NCBI RefSeq assembly: GCF_032452875.1 | Contig: NC_083870.1 | Location: 7,378,001-7,442,000, forward strand | DNA from: Bos javanicus | Taxonomy: Eukaryota > Chordata > Mammalia > Artiodactyla > Bovidae | DNA: 64,000 nucleotides | Reading direction: 5' to 3' | In this document: positions 1 to 10,005 of the stretch, in pieces | Layout of the letters: the number at the start of each line of letters is the position of its first letter | Numbering within the stretch: the stretch's first letter is position 1 | Program-made: the position numbers and the translations under genes | The notes under the pieces: generated by a model | Database searches by the model: none | What the model was told of the DNA's origin: nothing | What the model saw: the letters and a program-made list of their open reading frames with translations, nothing else

Positions 1-370
1 TAATCCAGAATAACTCGTAGAACAATAGGAGACAAACAACCCAAAGGAAAAATGGGCCAAGAATGTGAATAGACATTTCTCCAAAGAAGACAAGAAAATG
101 GCCAATACGAACTTGAAAAGATGTTCAATCATTAGTCACGAGGGAAATGCAAATCAAAACCACAACCACATACTTCATACTTACTAGGACCACTGAAATA
201 AGAAAGACAATCACAACTGCCAACAAGGATATGGAGAAACTGCAGGAGGAAATAATGCAGCCACTTTGGAAAAGTTTGGCAGTTCCCCTAAAAGTTAAAC
301 AGAGCTAACGTATAAACCAGCAATTCCACTGATAAGTTTAAACCCGAGAGAAATGAAGGTATGACTATGG

Positions 371-497
371 TATTTCCTTGGTGGTTCAATGGTTAAGACT
401 CTGTGCTTCCACTGCAGTGGGCCTGAGTTCAATCCCTGGTCAAGGAAAGAAGATCCCACACTCCATACAGAATCCCCACCCCCCTCTGCAAAAAAGT
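371..497 (+). mobile_element. Cetartiodactyl tRNA-derived SINE (CHR type), partial
   Basis: Starts with a tRNA-like head (tttccttggtggttcaatgg) with a degenerate B-box (gttcaatccctgg near 428), followed by an 'agatcccaca' segment, as in cetartiodactyl CHR SINEs. It lies inside the L1 3' end, which resumes near 498. Divergent and without clear target duplication, so an old copy. Confidence 0.65.
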
Positions 498-549
498 CAT
501 ATGGCTATGCAACAACTTATACATGGACGTCTGTAGCAGCATTATTTAA

Positions 550-674
550 CAGCAACCCACTCCAGCATTCTTGCCGGAAGAACTCCATGGACAGAGGAGC
601 CTGGCAGGGGCTCCATGGGATCATAAAGAGTCGGACATGACTGAGTGACTAACCCTTTCACTTTTTCACTTTAC
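550..674 (+). mobile_element. Bov-A SINE tail fragment
   Basis: Contains the Bov-A core: 'caacccactccagcattctt', 'cagaggagcctggcag' and 'agagtcggacatgactgagt'. The tRNA-like head is missing, so it is 5' truncated. It interrupts the L1 between 'cagcattattta' and 'ataaaagccaaaaaatgg', which are contiguous in L1. Confidence 0.8.
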
Positions 675-1103
675 GCATAAAAGCCAAAAAATGGAAGCAA
701 CACCAATGTACATCAATGGACGCATGGATATAGAAAAGATGGCACATCCACACAATACCCTTTGGCAACAAAAAGGAATGAAATATTGATACATGCTACG
801 GTATAGATGAATCTTGAAAACATTATGGTAACTAAGAATAGCTAGTCACAAAAGGCTACATATATGATTCTATTTCTAGGAATGTCCAGAATAGGCAAAT
901 TCATAGAAACAGGAAGTGGAATTAACGGCTGCCAGGGATTGGGGAAATGAGTGCTAATGGTACAGGTTTTCCTTGGAGATGATGAAAATATTCTGCAACT
1001 AGATACCAGTTCCACAACTGTGAATATACTAAAAAGCACTGGATTGCACAGGCTTATTAGGGTGAATTATTATATCTCGCTAAAGTTGTTATTAAAAAAC
1101 AAT

Positions 1104-1750
1104 GCCATAACTCTCCCCCTTTCGGCATGCTGTAAAAACAAAGAACCGCTGCAGCCAAATTCGATTCTGGGCGCTCTCCTTCAACACGAGGCTGTGAGAC
1201 CCACCATCCTTCTTGGCTGCTCACATCTCTCTTCTCTGCCTTTCTGCATTGCTGTCTGTCATCAAGATGTTTGAGTTCACCAAGCAGACAATCCCTGGGG
1301 AAAAAGGAGCTCTAACTGTACTAGATTTTAGCTTCAGTTGCAGAAGAAACATTTCCCTCCCCCAAAGAAAATGAATTTTTTCCATATTGTAAGAGTTTAG
1401 CAATCCCATTTCACATTCCTACTCTCCAGTGCAGGAAAACTGAACAGCACCTCACGAAGTAGATTATTTCTATATCATGCTGAAGTTTCCAGAGCACAGA
1501 GCCAAACACCACACCATTTCTGGGACTACCCAAGTAAATCAGGCTTACTGAAGTGACCTCCAAACAGTACCAAACAAACTTCCAGACAGGAAAATATTTT
1601 TAAAGACACACCCCAAAAAAGGTAAAACAATACATTACACATTTTCCAACTTAAAAATCTCAACATTCAAAGACTGTGATTAAAATGGAAAAATGAAAAA
1701 GTTGTGTTATCACATTAAGGAAGTAGAATTTCAAGGTCAGAAGGGACAAT
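1104..1750. other. No recognised feature
   Basis: Non-repetitive looking, moderately AT-rich sequence. I see no repeat family, splice-flanked conserved frame or RNA gene. Short open frames here have lengths expected by chance. Confidence 0.5.
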
Positions 1751-1754
1751 AAAC

Positions 1755-2050
1755 GCAGATCACATTGTCTGACAGCCCTCCCTCTCCACACATACACCTG
1801 ACATTTTCTCTCTTCTATAAATCCCTGCCAGGTTGCTAACCAGCCTGTGCTTAAACACCACCACTGACGAAGTTCTTATCTCAGACAATAGCTTTAACTG
1901 TTGGAAAGTTCTGCCCACAGCAAGCTAAAACTGCTCTCCATGCAGATTCAGACTCTACTCCCCCCTCAAACACGGAAAGATAGTTCTCATCACGCTGCAC
2001 CCATGGACTGTCTCTTCTGTACATTATAGCTCTTCTCATCTTTAGAGCTC
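1755..2050 (-). repeat. Possible ancient LINE fragment (CR1/L3 type)
   Basis: The order of segments 'cagcctgtgcttaaacacca', 'ctgttggaaagttctgccc' and 'gcagattcagactctactcc' resembles a very old mammalian dispersed repeat that I associate with reverse-complemented CR1/L3 LINE 3' ends. Similarity is by eye only and boundaries are approximate. It could be another old family. Confidence 0.35.
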
Positions 2051-2299
2051 AAAGGCTTCACTACTCTCAAAAAGGTGTCTCAAGTCCTCCCAGCTCTGCC
2101 AAACAGTGCCCTGAGAAGCTGAGGCATAAGGAGGGGACAGTTTAAAAGATAAATGATCAGGAGTAGGGAGACAGCAAGAGAGAGAAGCTAAAGCGGTGCT
2201 CATGAGGACCAGCTGCTGAGAGGTAAGCCTAACAGGCTGGCCTTTCACCCTGATGCCATCTAAACCCTGAGCAGCAGCAGGTTCAAGAACTCCAGATAG

Positions 2300-2415
2300 A
2301 GATATGAGTCAACCAACTCTTGGCTCAGCCACTAGGCTGCACAGGTTTCTGATCTGTGTGAAACGGGCAATAAATACCAGCTCACATAAGAGCTGGCAAA
2401 AAAAATAAAATGATG
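2300..2415 (+). repeat. MIR SINE fragment (probable)
   Basis: Pattern of MIR core: 'ttggctcagccactaggctg', then 'tgatctgtgtgaaacgggcaataa', an 'agctcacataagagctgg' stretch and 'aaaatgatgcgctttgta', corresponding to the MIR order ending in 'taaagcgctt'. Divergent, so moderate confidence. Confidence 0.45.
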
Positions 2416-2984
2416 CGCTTTGTATCTCAAAAGGGTGAACTGATGTAGAGAGATAAACATGGTATCAAGACCAGCAGAGAAAAGTTTATCTCTAATGACC
2501 TTTCACCTCTCACTTGTGGTCCCATCCTTCATCTTTACAGGTATCCTGTTTCTAGCCCTCCTCCCAGTGCAGAACCAACCATCCAGGCAATTTCTTTCCC
2601 GCCCCCACCCTTTCCCCACCAAAACTTAGCTGTCCTGGCGCCAAGTCCCCTGTCTCCATGTATTCCACACACAGCTAGCTAGGTAGACAAACTAGGGCAA
2701 CACTAGTCAACTAGACTAGGCATCAGCAAATGTCCCGATTTACTATCCCAGCCAGATGACACACTCATATCTTAAGAGCATCTCATGGAAGCCAAATATC
2801 CTCAAAGGCGATTCACTGGCCAGAGTTCTAGCACTGAGCATCAGATCAGTAGAGCGTGCATTTGAAGACAGAGATGCCTTTTAACTATAGCCTTCAAATC
2901 ACAACATAAGAGGTTGTATCTCTTCTGCCCACGGAAGTGATGGCCTTGCACAGAGAATTACAGAGGCTAGGATTAAAGGCTCTC
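2416..2984. other. No recognised feature
   Basis: Contains polypyrimidine stretches (for example near 2555-2620) but no repeat, exon or RNA gene that I can support. Confidence 0.5.
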
Positions 2985-3135
2985 ATTTTTCACTTTCATG
3001 CATTGGAGAAGGAAATGGCAACCCACTCCAGTGTTCTTGCCTGGAGAATCCCAGGGATGGGGGAGCCTCGTGGGCTGCTGTCTATGAGGTCGCACAGAGT
3101 CGGACACGACTGAAGCGACTTAGCAGCTGCAGCAG
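2985..3135 (+). mobile_element. BOV-A2 SINE, 5' truncated (second monomer)
   Basis: Begins in the linker between the two Bov-A monomers ('cactttcatgcattggagaa') and runs through 'ggcaacccactccagtgttc' and 'cagagtcggacacgactgaa' to an AGC-rich tail near 3125-3135. Only the second monomer is present. High similarity to the usual BOV-A2 form suggests a young ruminant insertion. Confidence 0.9.
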
Positions 3136-3749
3136 TATAAAACCTGGCCCATCAAACCAAAACAATTAGTAGCTTTTCCAGTTGTTAAGGAAGAACCTTT
3201 AAGATGTTATTTAATTCTTTACCTACTTTCAGGCTGTCCAAGACTGTTGAGGATATTATCCAACACGCTATGATGATCTACCTAACTGTCCCCATAGCAC
3301 AGCAATTAATCATCATCACCACCACGACAAAACAGTAAATACTTATGCAATGATTTTTCAGGTATGGTAATCCAGGTAAACGACAGGAAGCACAATGTCT
3401 GAGGAATCCAAAGTCACAGAAACAATTCCTCTCCCAAAAAGTGGAAAAGCAGCAAGGGGGAGGAAGGTGAAATGACTACACGTGGACTGTGAAGACTGAA
3501 TTTCCCAGAGAGAAGAAATGATGGAAGAGATACACGTTAGCACTGGAAGGTACCCGCTCTGGGCTAGTCTTTTAGTCCCAGCTTTTGTTTTACTCCAACA
3601 AAGCAGGACACTGATGTCCTTTGGTCAATTGCTTCCTCAAGGACATCCAGTTAGTTACGGAGTCCAGACGAGACTATGACCCAGGTGTTGGGGCTTCCAA
3701 GCTAATGTTCTAAAACGAACAGTATGGTAGAATCTAATGAAAAGGCGTG
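3136..3749. other. No recognised feature
   Basis: No repeat or gene-like signal apart from a short (ATC/CAC) rich run near 3310-3325. Frames are short. Confidence 0.5.
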
Positions 3750-3905
3750 GGCAGTCCCCATCCCAGTTCTACCACTTTTAAGCTGGTCTATGAATTTCAG
3801 CCAGCTGGTCATCCTCCCTGTGCCTCCTCTTCTTCATCTGTGGAACACGGAACCCCACAGGGTTATCATGGGAATTAAGTCAGACTACACAGAAAAAGCA
3901 CACCC
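3750..3905 (+). repeat. MIR SINE
   Basis: MIR-like order: 'cagttctaccacttttaagc', 'atcctccctgtgcctcctct', 'tcttcatctgtggaac', 'gttatcatgggaattaagt'. These match the MIR series of 'tctgccactta', 'cctcagtttcctcatctgt' and 'gttgtgaggattaaatga'. Confidence 0.7.
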
Positions 3906-4178
3906 TATCTTAGAGCTCTATTCCTTTCTTTCTGAAAAATCACAGAGCATTTTTTATTTGCCAAAAATCAGCAAGGTGGGGAAAAAATGAGATTTTAAGG
4001 GGAAACACTGATAACAAGGAATGACCAACGTCTATTGTAATAAAGAAGGTTTGGAAATAATTGTCTGAATGACTCTGAATGAATACAAGTACCAAGTTAG
4101 GGAAAAGTTAGTGGTCCAGGGCCAGGACGAAAGAGGTTGCAGGCAAAGGTCTTCTTTGGGACACACTAGAGATGTTTC

Positions 4179-4456
4179 GGACAAGGCAATGGCACCCCAC
4201 TCCGGTACTCTTGCCTGGAAAATCCCATAGACGGAGGAGCCTGGTGGGCTGCAGTCCATGGGGCCGCTAAGAGTCGGACACGACTGAGTGACTTCACTTT
4301 CACTTTTCACTTTCATGCATTGGAGAAGGAAATGGCAACCCACTCCAGTGTTCTTGCCTGGAAAATCCCATGGATGGAGGAGCCTGGTGGGCTGCCGTCT
4401 ATGGGGTCGCACAGAGTCGGACACGACTGAAGCGACTTAGCAGCAGTAGCAGCAGC
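4179..4456 (+). mobile_element. BOV-A2 SINE, full dimer with 11-bp TSD
   Basis: Two Bov-A monomers in tandem: first from 'caaggcaatggcaccccact', second from 'ggagaaggaaatggcaaccc' near 4321, then an (AGC)n tail at about 4438-4456. Flanked by perfect 11-bp direct repeats agagatgtttc at 4168-4178 and 4457-4467, the target-site duplication made by LINE machinery (BovB is the presumed helper). Intact structure and perfect repeats mark a young insertion. Confidence 0.95.
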
Positions 4457-4469
4457 AGAGATGTTTCAG

Positions 4470-5534
4470 AAAACAAAATTAAGTCTCTGCCACATCTACC
4501 CTAAAAGTTTAACCTCAAATCACACGGCTTGCATCCCATTCCAATATGCCAACAAAGCACTGCAAAGGTTCAGATTTGTCTGACCAAGGTTTTTTAAGGC
4601 GAAATTTATTTTTTAATAAAGATTTTTGTGGAGAGGCTCCTTATACACCACAGAGCTAAACAAATGGTTTAAATGTTGCTGTGAAAGGTCCACGCCATCC
4701 TTGGAGGCTAGAAGGAGAAAAGAACTAGGGAGGAAGCGAGGCAGAAAGCCAGAATGGGAGAAGCAGCCACTGGGGTAGAGGGAAATGCTGTGTCCTGAAC
4801 CAGGGCCCTCAGCCACAAGGAAGCCTCCTGCCAGATGCTCACCTGTCATGAGCCACAAGATTCCCTGGGTTCAAAAGCAGGGGCAAGCGTAGTAGGGGTG
4901 AAGGCCAACCAGAATGATTAACCATCCTGTTCTGCCAGGAGCTGTCCTGGCTTTAGTAGTGCAAGTTCCACATCCTGGGCACACTTCCATCCTAGCTGTC
5001 TGCAGTGTCTCTCTCCTCCATCCTGGTTTCCCTAGCAAGAGAGTAAAATACTCCAGACCTACCAAGAGGGATACAGGTACCAGCAGCCTTGCCAGCTAAG
5101 CACACAACCTCTCAAAGAGGGGTCTTCTTAATGCCTCCACCTAGATAAAGTTACAGAAAAGGAAAAAATAGGTGCTGAAAAATAAGACCCGTCCCCTGCG
5201 ATGTCTCCCAGGTAGGCAGGATGCCAAGCCTCAGGCCTCATCTTGCCAGAGTTATAAGGATGCTCTCGGAAAAGTGACACTCAGCCATGCTTGTGTCAGC
5301 TCCTCCATGCTTCCTCTGTCATTTTCCCAGCATGAATTTGGGAGTGGGGAGCAAACAGACAAAATGCTACTCAAGGGTATAACAATTATTAATAACCAAA
5401 CATTAATATACAAATCCCAAGAACTATTTATTACTACAAAGTCTTATCCTCTAGGGCCACTTCTGCATTTACAAAACCAAACCAAAGGAAAACCACATAC
5501 CCATTATCACCACTGCCCCATTGACAGAAGGATA
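4470..5534. other. No recognised feature
   Basis: About 1 kb with no repeat family that I recognise. Overlapping frames on both strands around 4613-5100 reflect slightly GC-richer sequence and carry no motif or homology that I can name. Confidence 0.45.
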
Positions 5535-5625
5535 CATTAAACTCTCTGGGTTTCAGCCTCTCTAAACATGAGTAAGAATACCTGTTCTTCCTACGTTATA
5601 GAGTGCTTATGAGGTCAATGTAAAC
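5535..5625 (+). repeat. MIR SINE fragment
   Basis: 'ctctgggtttcagcctctct', 'acatgagtaagaatacctgt', 'cgttatagagtgcttatgagg' follow the 3' half of MIR. Confidence 0.6.
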
Positions 5626-5632
5626 ATATCCT

Positions 5633-5740
5633 TTTTTTTAATTGAGGCATAGCCAATTAGCAATGTTGTGACAGTTTCAGGTAAATAGCAAAGGGGCTCA
5701 GACATACATATACACTGTGAATATATCTTGAAAAAGTATG
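5633..5740 (-). mobile_element. Artiodactyl L1 3' tail
   Basis: Reverse complement of the artiodactyl L1 3' terminus: a T-rich start, 'ttaattgaggcatagccaat', 'caatgttgtgacagtttcag', 'gctcagacatacatatacac'. Only about 100 bp remains, as usual for strongly 5'-truncated L1. Confidence 0.65.
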
Positions 5741-6154
5741 AGATCCTACAAGAGCAAGAGGTGACACTGTTACCAGATAGGAGTGATGTGGCACCAGGTC
5801 CCTGCCCACTAAGACAGGAGCAGGAGGCACAATCAGAGGGAAGAAGAGGGGTGAGCCAAGCCAAAGCACCAGACTTCCTGGTCTGGGGCCCACAGACGCT
5901 CCTGCACCTTTCTACAGCCCTACCTGCCCCCAGGACGCAGAGCAATGTACTCTGGTTGGGGGATTGTCTTTGGACATCACCTCTCTCCTGGACAGGAAGA
6001 GGCCATTCTCAAGATGCCATGGCCAAAACTGCCACGAGAGCATCACTAGACTGTTATGTTGATGGTTTCCACTTACACATAGCTCAGAGGCAGCAGAGTG
6101 AAGTACTGAAAGAAAGGGTTTAAACTTTAACACCACCACATACTGACTGCTGGG

Positions 6155-6300
6155 GGGTGGGACGCGATTCTCAAGAGAGTTACTTGCCCTTATGAACCTC
6201 CGTATCCTCAACTATCAAGTGGAGACAATACCTAGCAGAGGGTTTCATGGAAAAATTAAATAACATGTAAAGCACACAGACTGCACCTCACTAAGTGGAA
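6155..6300 (+). repeat. MIR SINE
   Basis: 'gttacttgcccttatgaacc', 'cgtatcctcaactatcaagtgg', 'gacaatacctagcagagggt', 'aattaaataacatgtaaagc' follow the MIR core and 3' half in sense order. Confidence 0.65.
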
Positions 6301-6589
6301 GCTCTTCTACGAAAAGCTAAAAATGCTCAAGATACCATAGCTCTTGATCACTCCTTGGACCACTGCCCAGCTGCCCCATCAGAGGCAGCCCAGTGGTGCT
6401 GGGTATGAAAAACACCCCCAGGAAGCATGAGGATTTGGTGACTGTGGGTGCCCTAGACACCACCAGTCTACCTGGTTGATATAAGACCTTCTTGAATGAC
6501 ACAGAGCCTTTACCATAGCTTTTATAATTTGGTGGAATATGGCAGAAATCACTAAGCCAACATCCGTGTTCTCCTCACTTTACTGAAAT

Positions 6590-6905
6590 CACAGAATTTG
6601 GCAACGTTTTCCAACCTCCCTCATGAGATCTGGTGAGTTCTGGCCAATGAAACGTGAACAGAAATGATGCTCACCACCTCCAAAGCCGGTGATTAAAAAC
6701 AACTCCCATAGGAAATCCTTGCATCCTTCTCATTCTCAGATGAACACAGGGCACTCTGGCCCTCGAGGAAGGTAGGACAAGATGGAAAGGATCTGCGTCC
6801 CCAGATGACTCACATAACACAGTGCCCTTTCCAGACCAGACTGTGAAGTAGGAAACGCTGACATAGGCCACAGAGACTTTGTTATGTGGTAGCCAGCGTG
6901 ACTCT
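6590..6905 (+). mobile_element. MLT1-like LTR (ERVL-MaLR), first of two
   Basis: Order of segments fits an MLT1 LTR: 'gagttctggccaatgaaacg', 'agaaatgatgctcaccacct', then near the end 'agactgtgaagtaggaaacg', 'ccacagagactttgttatgt' and 'gtagccagcgtgac', which correspond to the polyadenylation-side end of MLT1. Highly diverged; exact subfamily unknown. Non-coding LTR remnant of an ancient MaLR retrotransposon. Confidence 0.5.
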
Positions 6906-6924
6906 TGCCTTCCAGTATTCACAC

Positions 6925-7395
6925 CCTTGTACAGTCCTCACCAAGTGTGAACAGGCTGACCCGAGGAACCAATAAGATGCTGTGGGCATGAGACCTGTGG
7001 CTAGGTTTTAAATACACTCAGCTCCCACCACTCCACCTCTCTCTCAGTTCTCTTGCTCTCGGGGAAACCAACCGCCGTGCTCTGAAGGCACCCAAACAGC
7101 TCTATGGGCGGGTCCACATTGTAAGCACTGAGGCCTCCTGCCAACAGCCAGCTCCAATTTGCCAGCCATGCAAGTGAACCATCTTGAAATCAGACCCTCC
7201 AGCCAAGTCAGATCTCCAAATGACCACATCCCCAGCCAGCATCTTGACTGCAAATTTCTAAGATACTCTGAGCAAGAACTACCAGCTAAGCTGCTCCTGA
7301 AAACTGGACCCACAGAATCTATGATATAATTAATGATTATGGTTAGTTTAAGCTGCTAAATTTTGAGGTAACTGGCTATGAATACACAGAATATA
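6925..7395 (+). mobile_element. MLT1 LTR (ERVL-MaLR), second of two
   Basis: Clear MLT1 3' portion: 'cagcatcttgactgcaaatt', 'gagcaagaactaccagctaa', 'gctgctcctgaaaactggac', 'gtttaagctgctaaattttg', 'ggtaactggctatgaataca'. The 5' half ('aaccaataagatgctgtgg', 'cacctctctctcagttctct') also follows the family order. Same orientation as the preceding LTR-like unit, about 20 bp away, with no internal region between them. Confidence 0.75.
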
Positions 7396-8740
7396 CTTGT
7401 TCTACTAGCTTATAATCAATACATTATGTGTCCAAAGAAAACTCAAAGGAGTTGTCCAGTGTATTCTGTCCCCTCAGGTTACATGTAACATTTAACGTAA
7501 GGAACAGATAATGGATCCCCTGACCATGCCAGGCCTTCCTCTTTACACACTTATATATTCTCTGTCTCACACAGACCTAAAGATGCTCAGATACATGCCC
7601 CAGGCCAATCCACAGCTGTATACCTTTCTTTCCAGTAAGGAGGGTGTTCTATCTGTGGATTCACAGATGGGAAGGAACCTGAGGGACCCTAAGAGAATGT
7701 GCAGTCTGTACATGTTAACACCACACAGCAAGACAGAATTGCGTGTCTGTGTGTACGCATGTGCTACGCTAAGGCAGAGGAGAGAGGCTAAGCAGCCATA
7801 TGGGGAGAAAGCATAGGGTATGGACAGCATAGGACAGCAGAATGAGGGGCAGGCGGCTGAATAAGGGACAGAATGGACTTAGAAATAAAGCAGAGAAAGG
7901 GCAGGAAAGGTCCTCATACACAGACGTTTAAAAAGAAAACAGAGCTATTCACTTTACCTCTCATGTCTCTGAGTCACCGGACCACCTTGGCTTTAAAGCA
8001 AAAAATAGTTCCCAACACTCCATGTGGCTCCTAGAAACCGTGGTGACGGTACCATTAGATCAGATCAATAGATAGAAAAGCATCTAGAAGCACACACCAA
8101 TCCAAATTCGGGTAAGCTGCACACAAATGGCAAATCGATAGCGCTGCAGAAGTGCAGAGGGACAGACAAATGGCCCTGGGGGCAGCAGGAGTGGCCCAGA
8201 ATCTGAACGCGCTTCTCAGTGTGGCTGAGGGACTGAGGCTGACCAAGGGGAGACACACAGATAGAAAACATCAAGAAGCCACACTGCCGTAAGAGACTGT
8301 GCGAACTGTGCCCTGCCTCCTTCTCTGGGCAGAGCATCTATCAGTGCCAAAGTCAGAGAGGCAAAGGAAGAGGGACTCCAGCTCCCAGCCTCCCCTCTGT
8401 CTCCAAAGCCAAGGCCAGCGAGCACCAAAGGTTAAAACAGAGATTCAGAGATCAAGTCCCAAGTTGCCCAGGATCTCAGACAATAACTCCAGGGTGCTTC
8501 CACATGAGTCACTGATTCCTCCACCGTAACTCAGAGCTGCTCTACTGCGACCTGCACTCCAGTTGGCCTGACACAATCTGCCTCTTCCTCGAGTTCCAGC
8601 GCATGTTTAGAAGCGCAGTACCAGCCCAGAAAGGCCAAGAGGCACTTCTATCTGCTCAGAGGCAGCCCCCTTCATGATCCGCCAGCTGAGAAACAATGGA
8701 AGAAAAACACACACACACAATCCTCTTACTACGGTTCTTC
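7396..8740. other. No recognised feature
   Basis: About 1.3 kb without a repeat that I recognise. Several overlapping frames of 60-100 codons lie on both strands (for example 7511-7816 and 8055-8530) but none has a recognisable domain or bias. A short CA run is at about 8708-8718. Confidence 0.45.
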
Positions 8741-8744
8741 CAAC

Positions 8745-8835
8745 CAACTTGTCTCCTTGCACAAATCACCTGCTGTCAAGTTTGCCATCTATAAAGGGTA
8801 AGGAATAACCATTTACTGACCTCCGTAGCATGGAA
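8745..8835 (+). repeat. MIR SINE fragment
   Basis: 'ccttgcacaaatcacctgct', 'agtttgccatctataaaggg', 'ctgacctccgtagcatgga' match the MIR core in order. Confidence 0.55.
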
Positions 8836-8979
8836 GACAAGAAATGGATCTGGAAAGCAGTGAGAGAATGAGACAGCAAGCCCGGAGCGTCACACAAGGA
8901 AGACTGAATCCGTCACTCTAATTTGACACTTTTCATTTAAAAAACTGCTGTCAGTTCTATGTTTTCCAGTAGGTTGAGG

Positions 8980-9075
8980 TAATTTATAAGACTGAAGCTC
9001 CATAAGGAAAAGGTACTGTCTTGCATTCATATCCAGCCCAGCCTGGGTACATGACAGATATTCAAAGAATCAGAA
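8980..9075 (+). repeat. L2 LINE 3' end
   Basis: 'gaagctccataaggaaaagg', 'actgtcttgcattcatatcc', 'gcctgggtacatgacagata', 'ttcaaagaat' follow the L2 3' terminus ('aagctccatgagggcaggga' to 'attcaataaat'). Confidence 0.6.
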
Positions 9076-9104
9076 GAGGTTATTTAAAAATAAGAGTAAA
9101 GGAG

Positions 9105-9500
9105 TGAGGTGGATGAACCTAGAGCCTAATACACCGAGTAAAGTAAGTCAGAAAGACAAATAGTGTATATTAACGCATACGTATGGAATCTAGAAAGATG
9201 GTACCAATGATCCTACATATAGGCAAGCAATGGAGACAGAGACATACAGAACAGGCTTTTGGACTCAGTGGGAGAAGGAGAGAGTGGGATGATTTAAGAG
9301 AACAGCATTAAAACATACACATCACCATATGTAGAACAGACAGCCAGTGTGAGTTCAATGCATGGAGCAGGGCGTCCAAAGCCCATGCTCGGCGACAACC
9401 TAGAGAGAGGGAGGCAGGAGGGGCTACAGGATGGAGGGGACACATGCGTACCCATGGCCAATCCATATTGATGTGTGGCAAAAACCATCACAATACTGTC
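9105..9500 (+). mobile_element. Artiodactyl L1 3' end (BovL1 type)
   Basis: Sense-strand match to the 3' end of ruminant L1: 'gaggtggatgaacctagagc', 'agtaaagtaagtcagaaaga', 'tatggaatctagaaagatgg', 'cttttggactcagtgggaga', 'catattgatgtgtggcaaaa'. Contains only 3' UTR and the last part of ORF2, with no functional frame. Confidence 0.85.
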
Positions 9501-9604
9501 CAGGAATTACCCTCCCTCCTAGGGACATCATGAGCCAGATTTCTATAATTAACACCTAGTCAAATCAACACTATAAATCTTAAAAATACTGAATAAAGGA
9601 TTCC

Positions 9605-10005
9605 CTTCTGGTTGGCTTTGTGAATGCTGTTTTCCTACCCTGAAATCATCTCCCTCCTCCATTACACATTTTCGAATTTCACTCACCTTCAGGATAAAGC
9701 TCAGATCTCATTTTCCCCCCTGTGCAGTATTTCCTGGCCACTTCAGCTCAGAACAGTACCCACCCTCCTCTGAAGATCTGTAGCATGTGTTGAATCCATT
9801 TTTATAGTTCACACCTGGGTTGTTTCAATGTTTCTCACTTGCTCGTAAAACAGAACTTTCACTAGACTCTCAGAATCTTACAGTCCCAGATTGTATTATA
9901 TACCTAAATCACATCTCCTACAACACTTAACAATAGTCATGTGTACACACCAGAGATGAATACAAAAGTTAATAAATAAATGTTCAGAGTTGCCACTTCA
10001 AATGA
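9605..10005 (+). repeat. L2 LINE fragment
   Basis: L2-like order: 'caccttcaggataaagctcag', 'gtatttcctggccacttcag', 'ttatatacctaaatcacatct', 'agatgaatacaaaagttaataaataaa'. Diverged; boundaries approximate. Confidence 0.5.

Larger units (their letters stand above)
1..1103 (+). mobile_element. L1 LINE 3' end (old mammalian L1), split by two SINEs
   Basis: The sequence follows the end of L1 ORF2 and the 3' UTR in sense order: the stretch around 'gggaaatgcaaatcaaaacc' near 145, then the 'ggaagcaacaccaatgtacatcaatgga' type segment near 690-720, 'aatgtccagaataggcaaa' near 880 and a terminal 'gaatatactaaaaagcactg' segment near 1022. It ends at about 1103 in a short A run. Two SINE pieces (371-497 and 550-674) interrupt it. 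No usable reading frame survives. The left end is cut by the window edge. Confidence 0.85.

Noticed and set aside
4032..4424. 130-codon minus-strand frame resembling a protein
   Set aside because: It runs through a BOV-A2 SINE; the same peptide words recur in the frames of every BOV-A2 and Bov-tA copy in the window.
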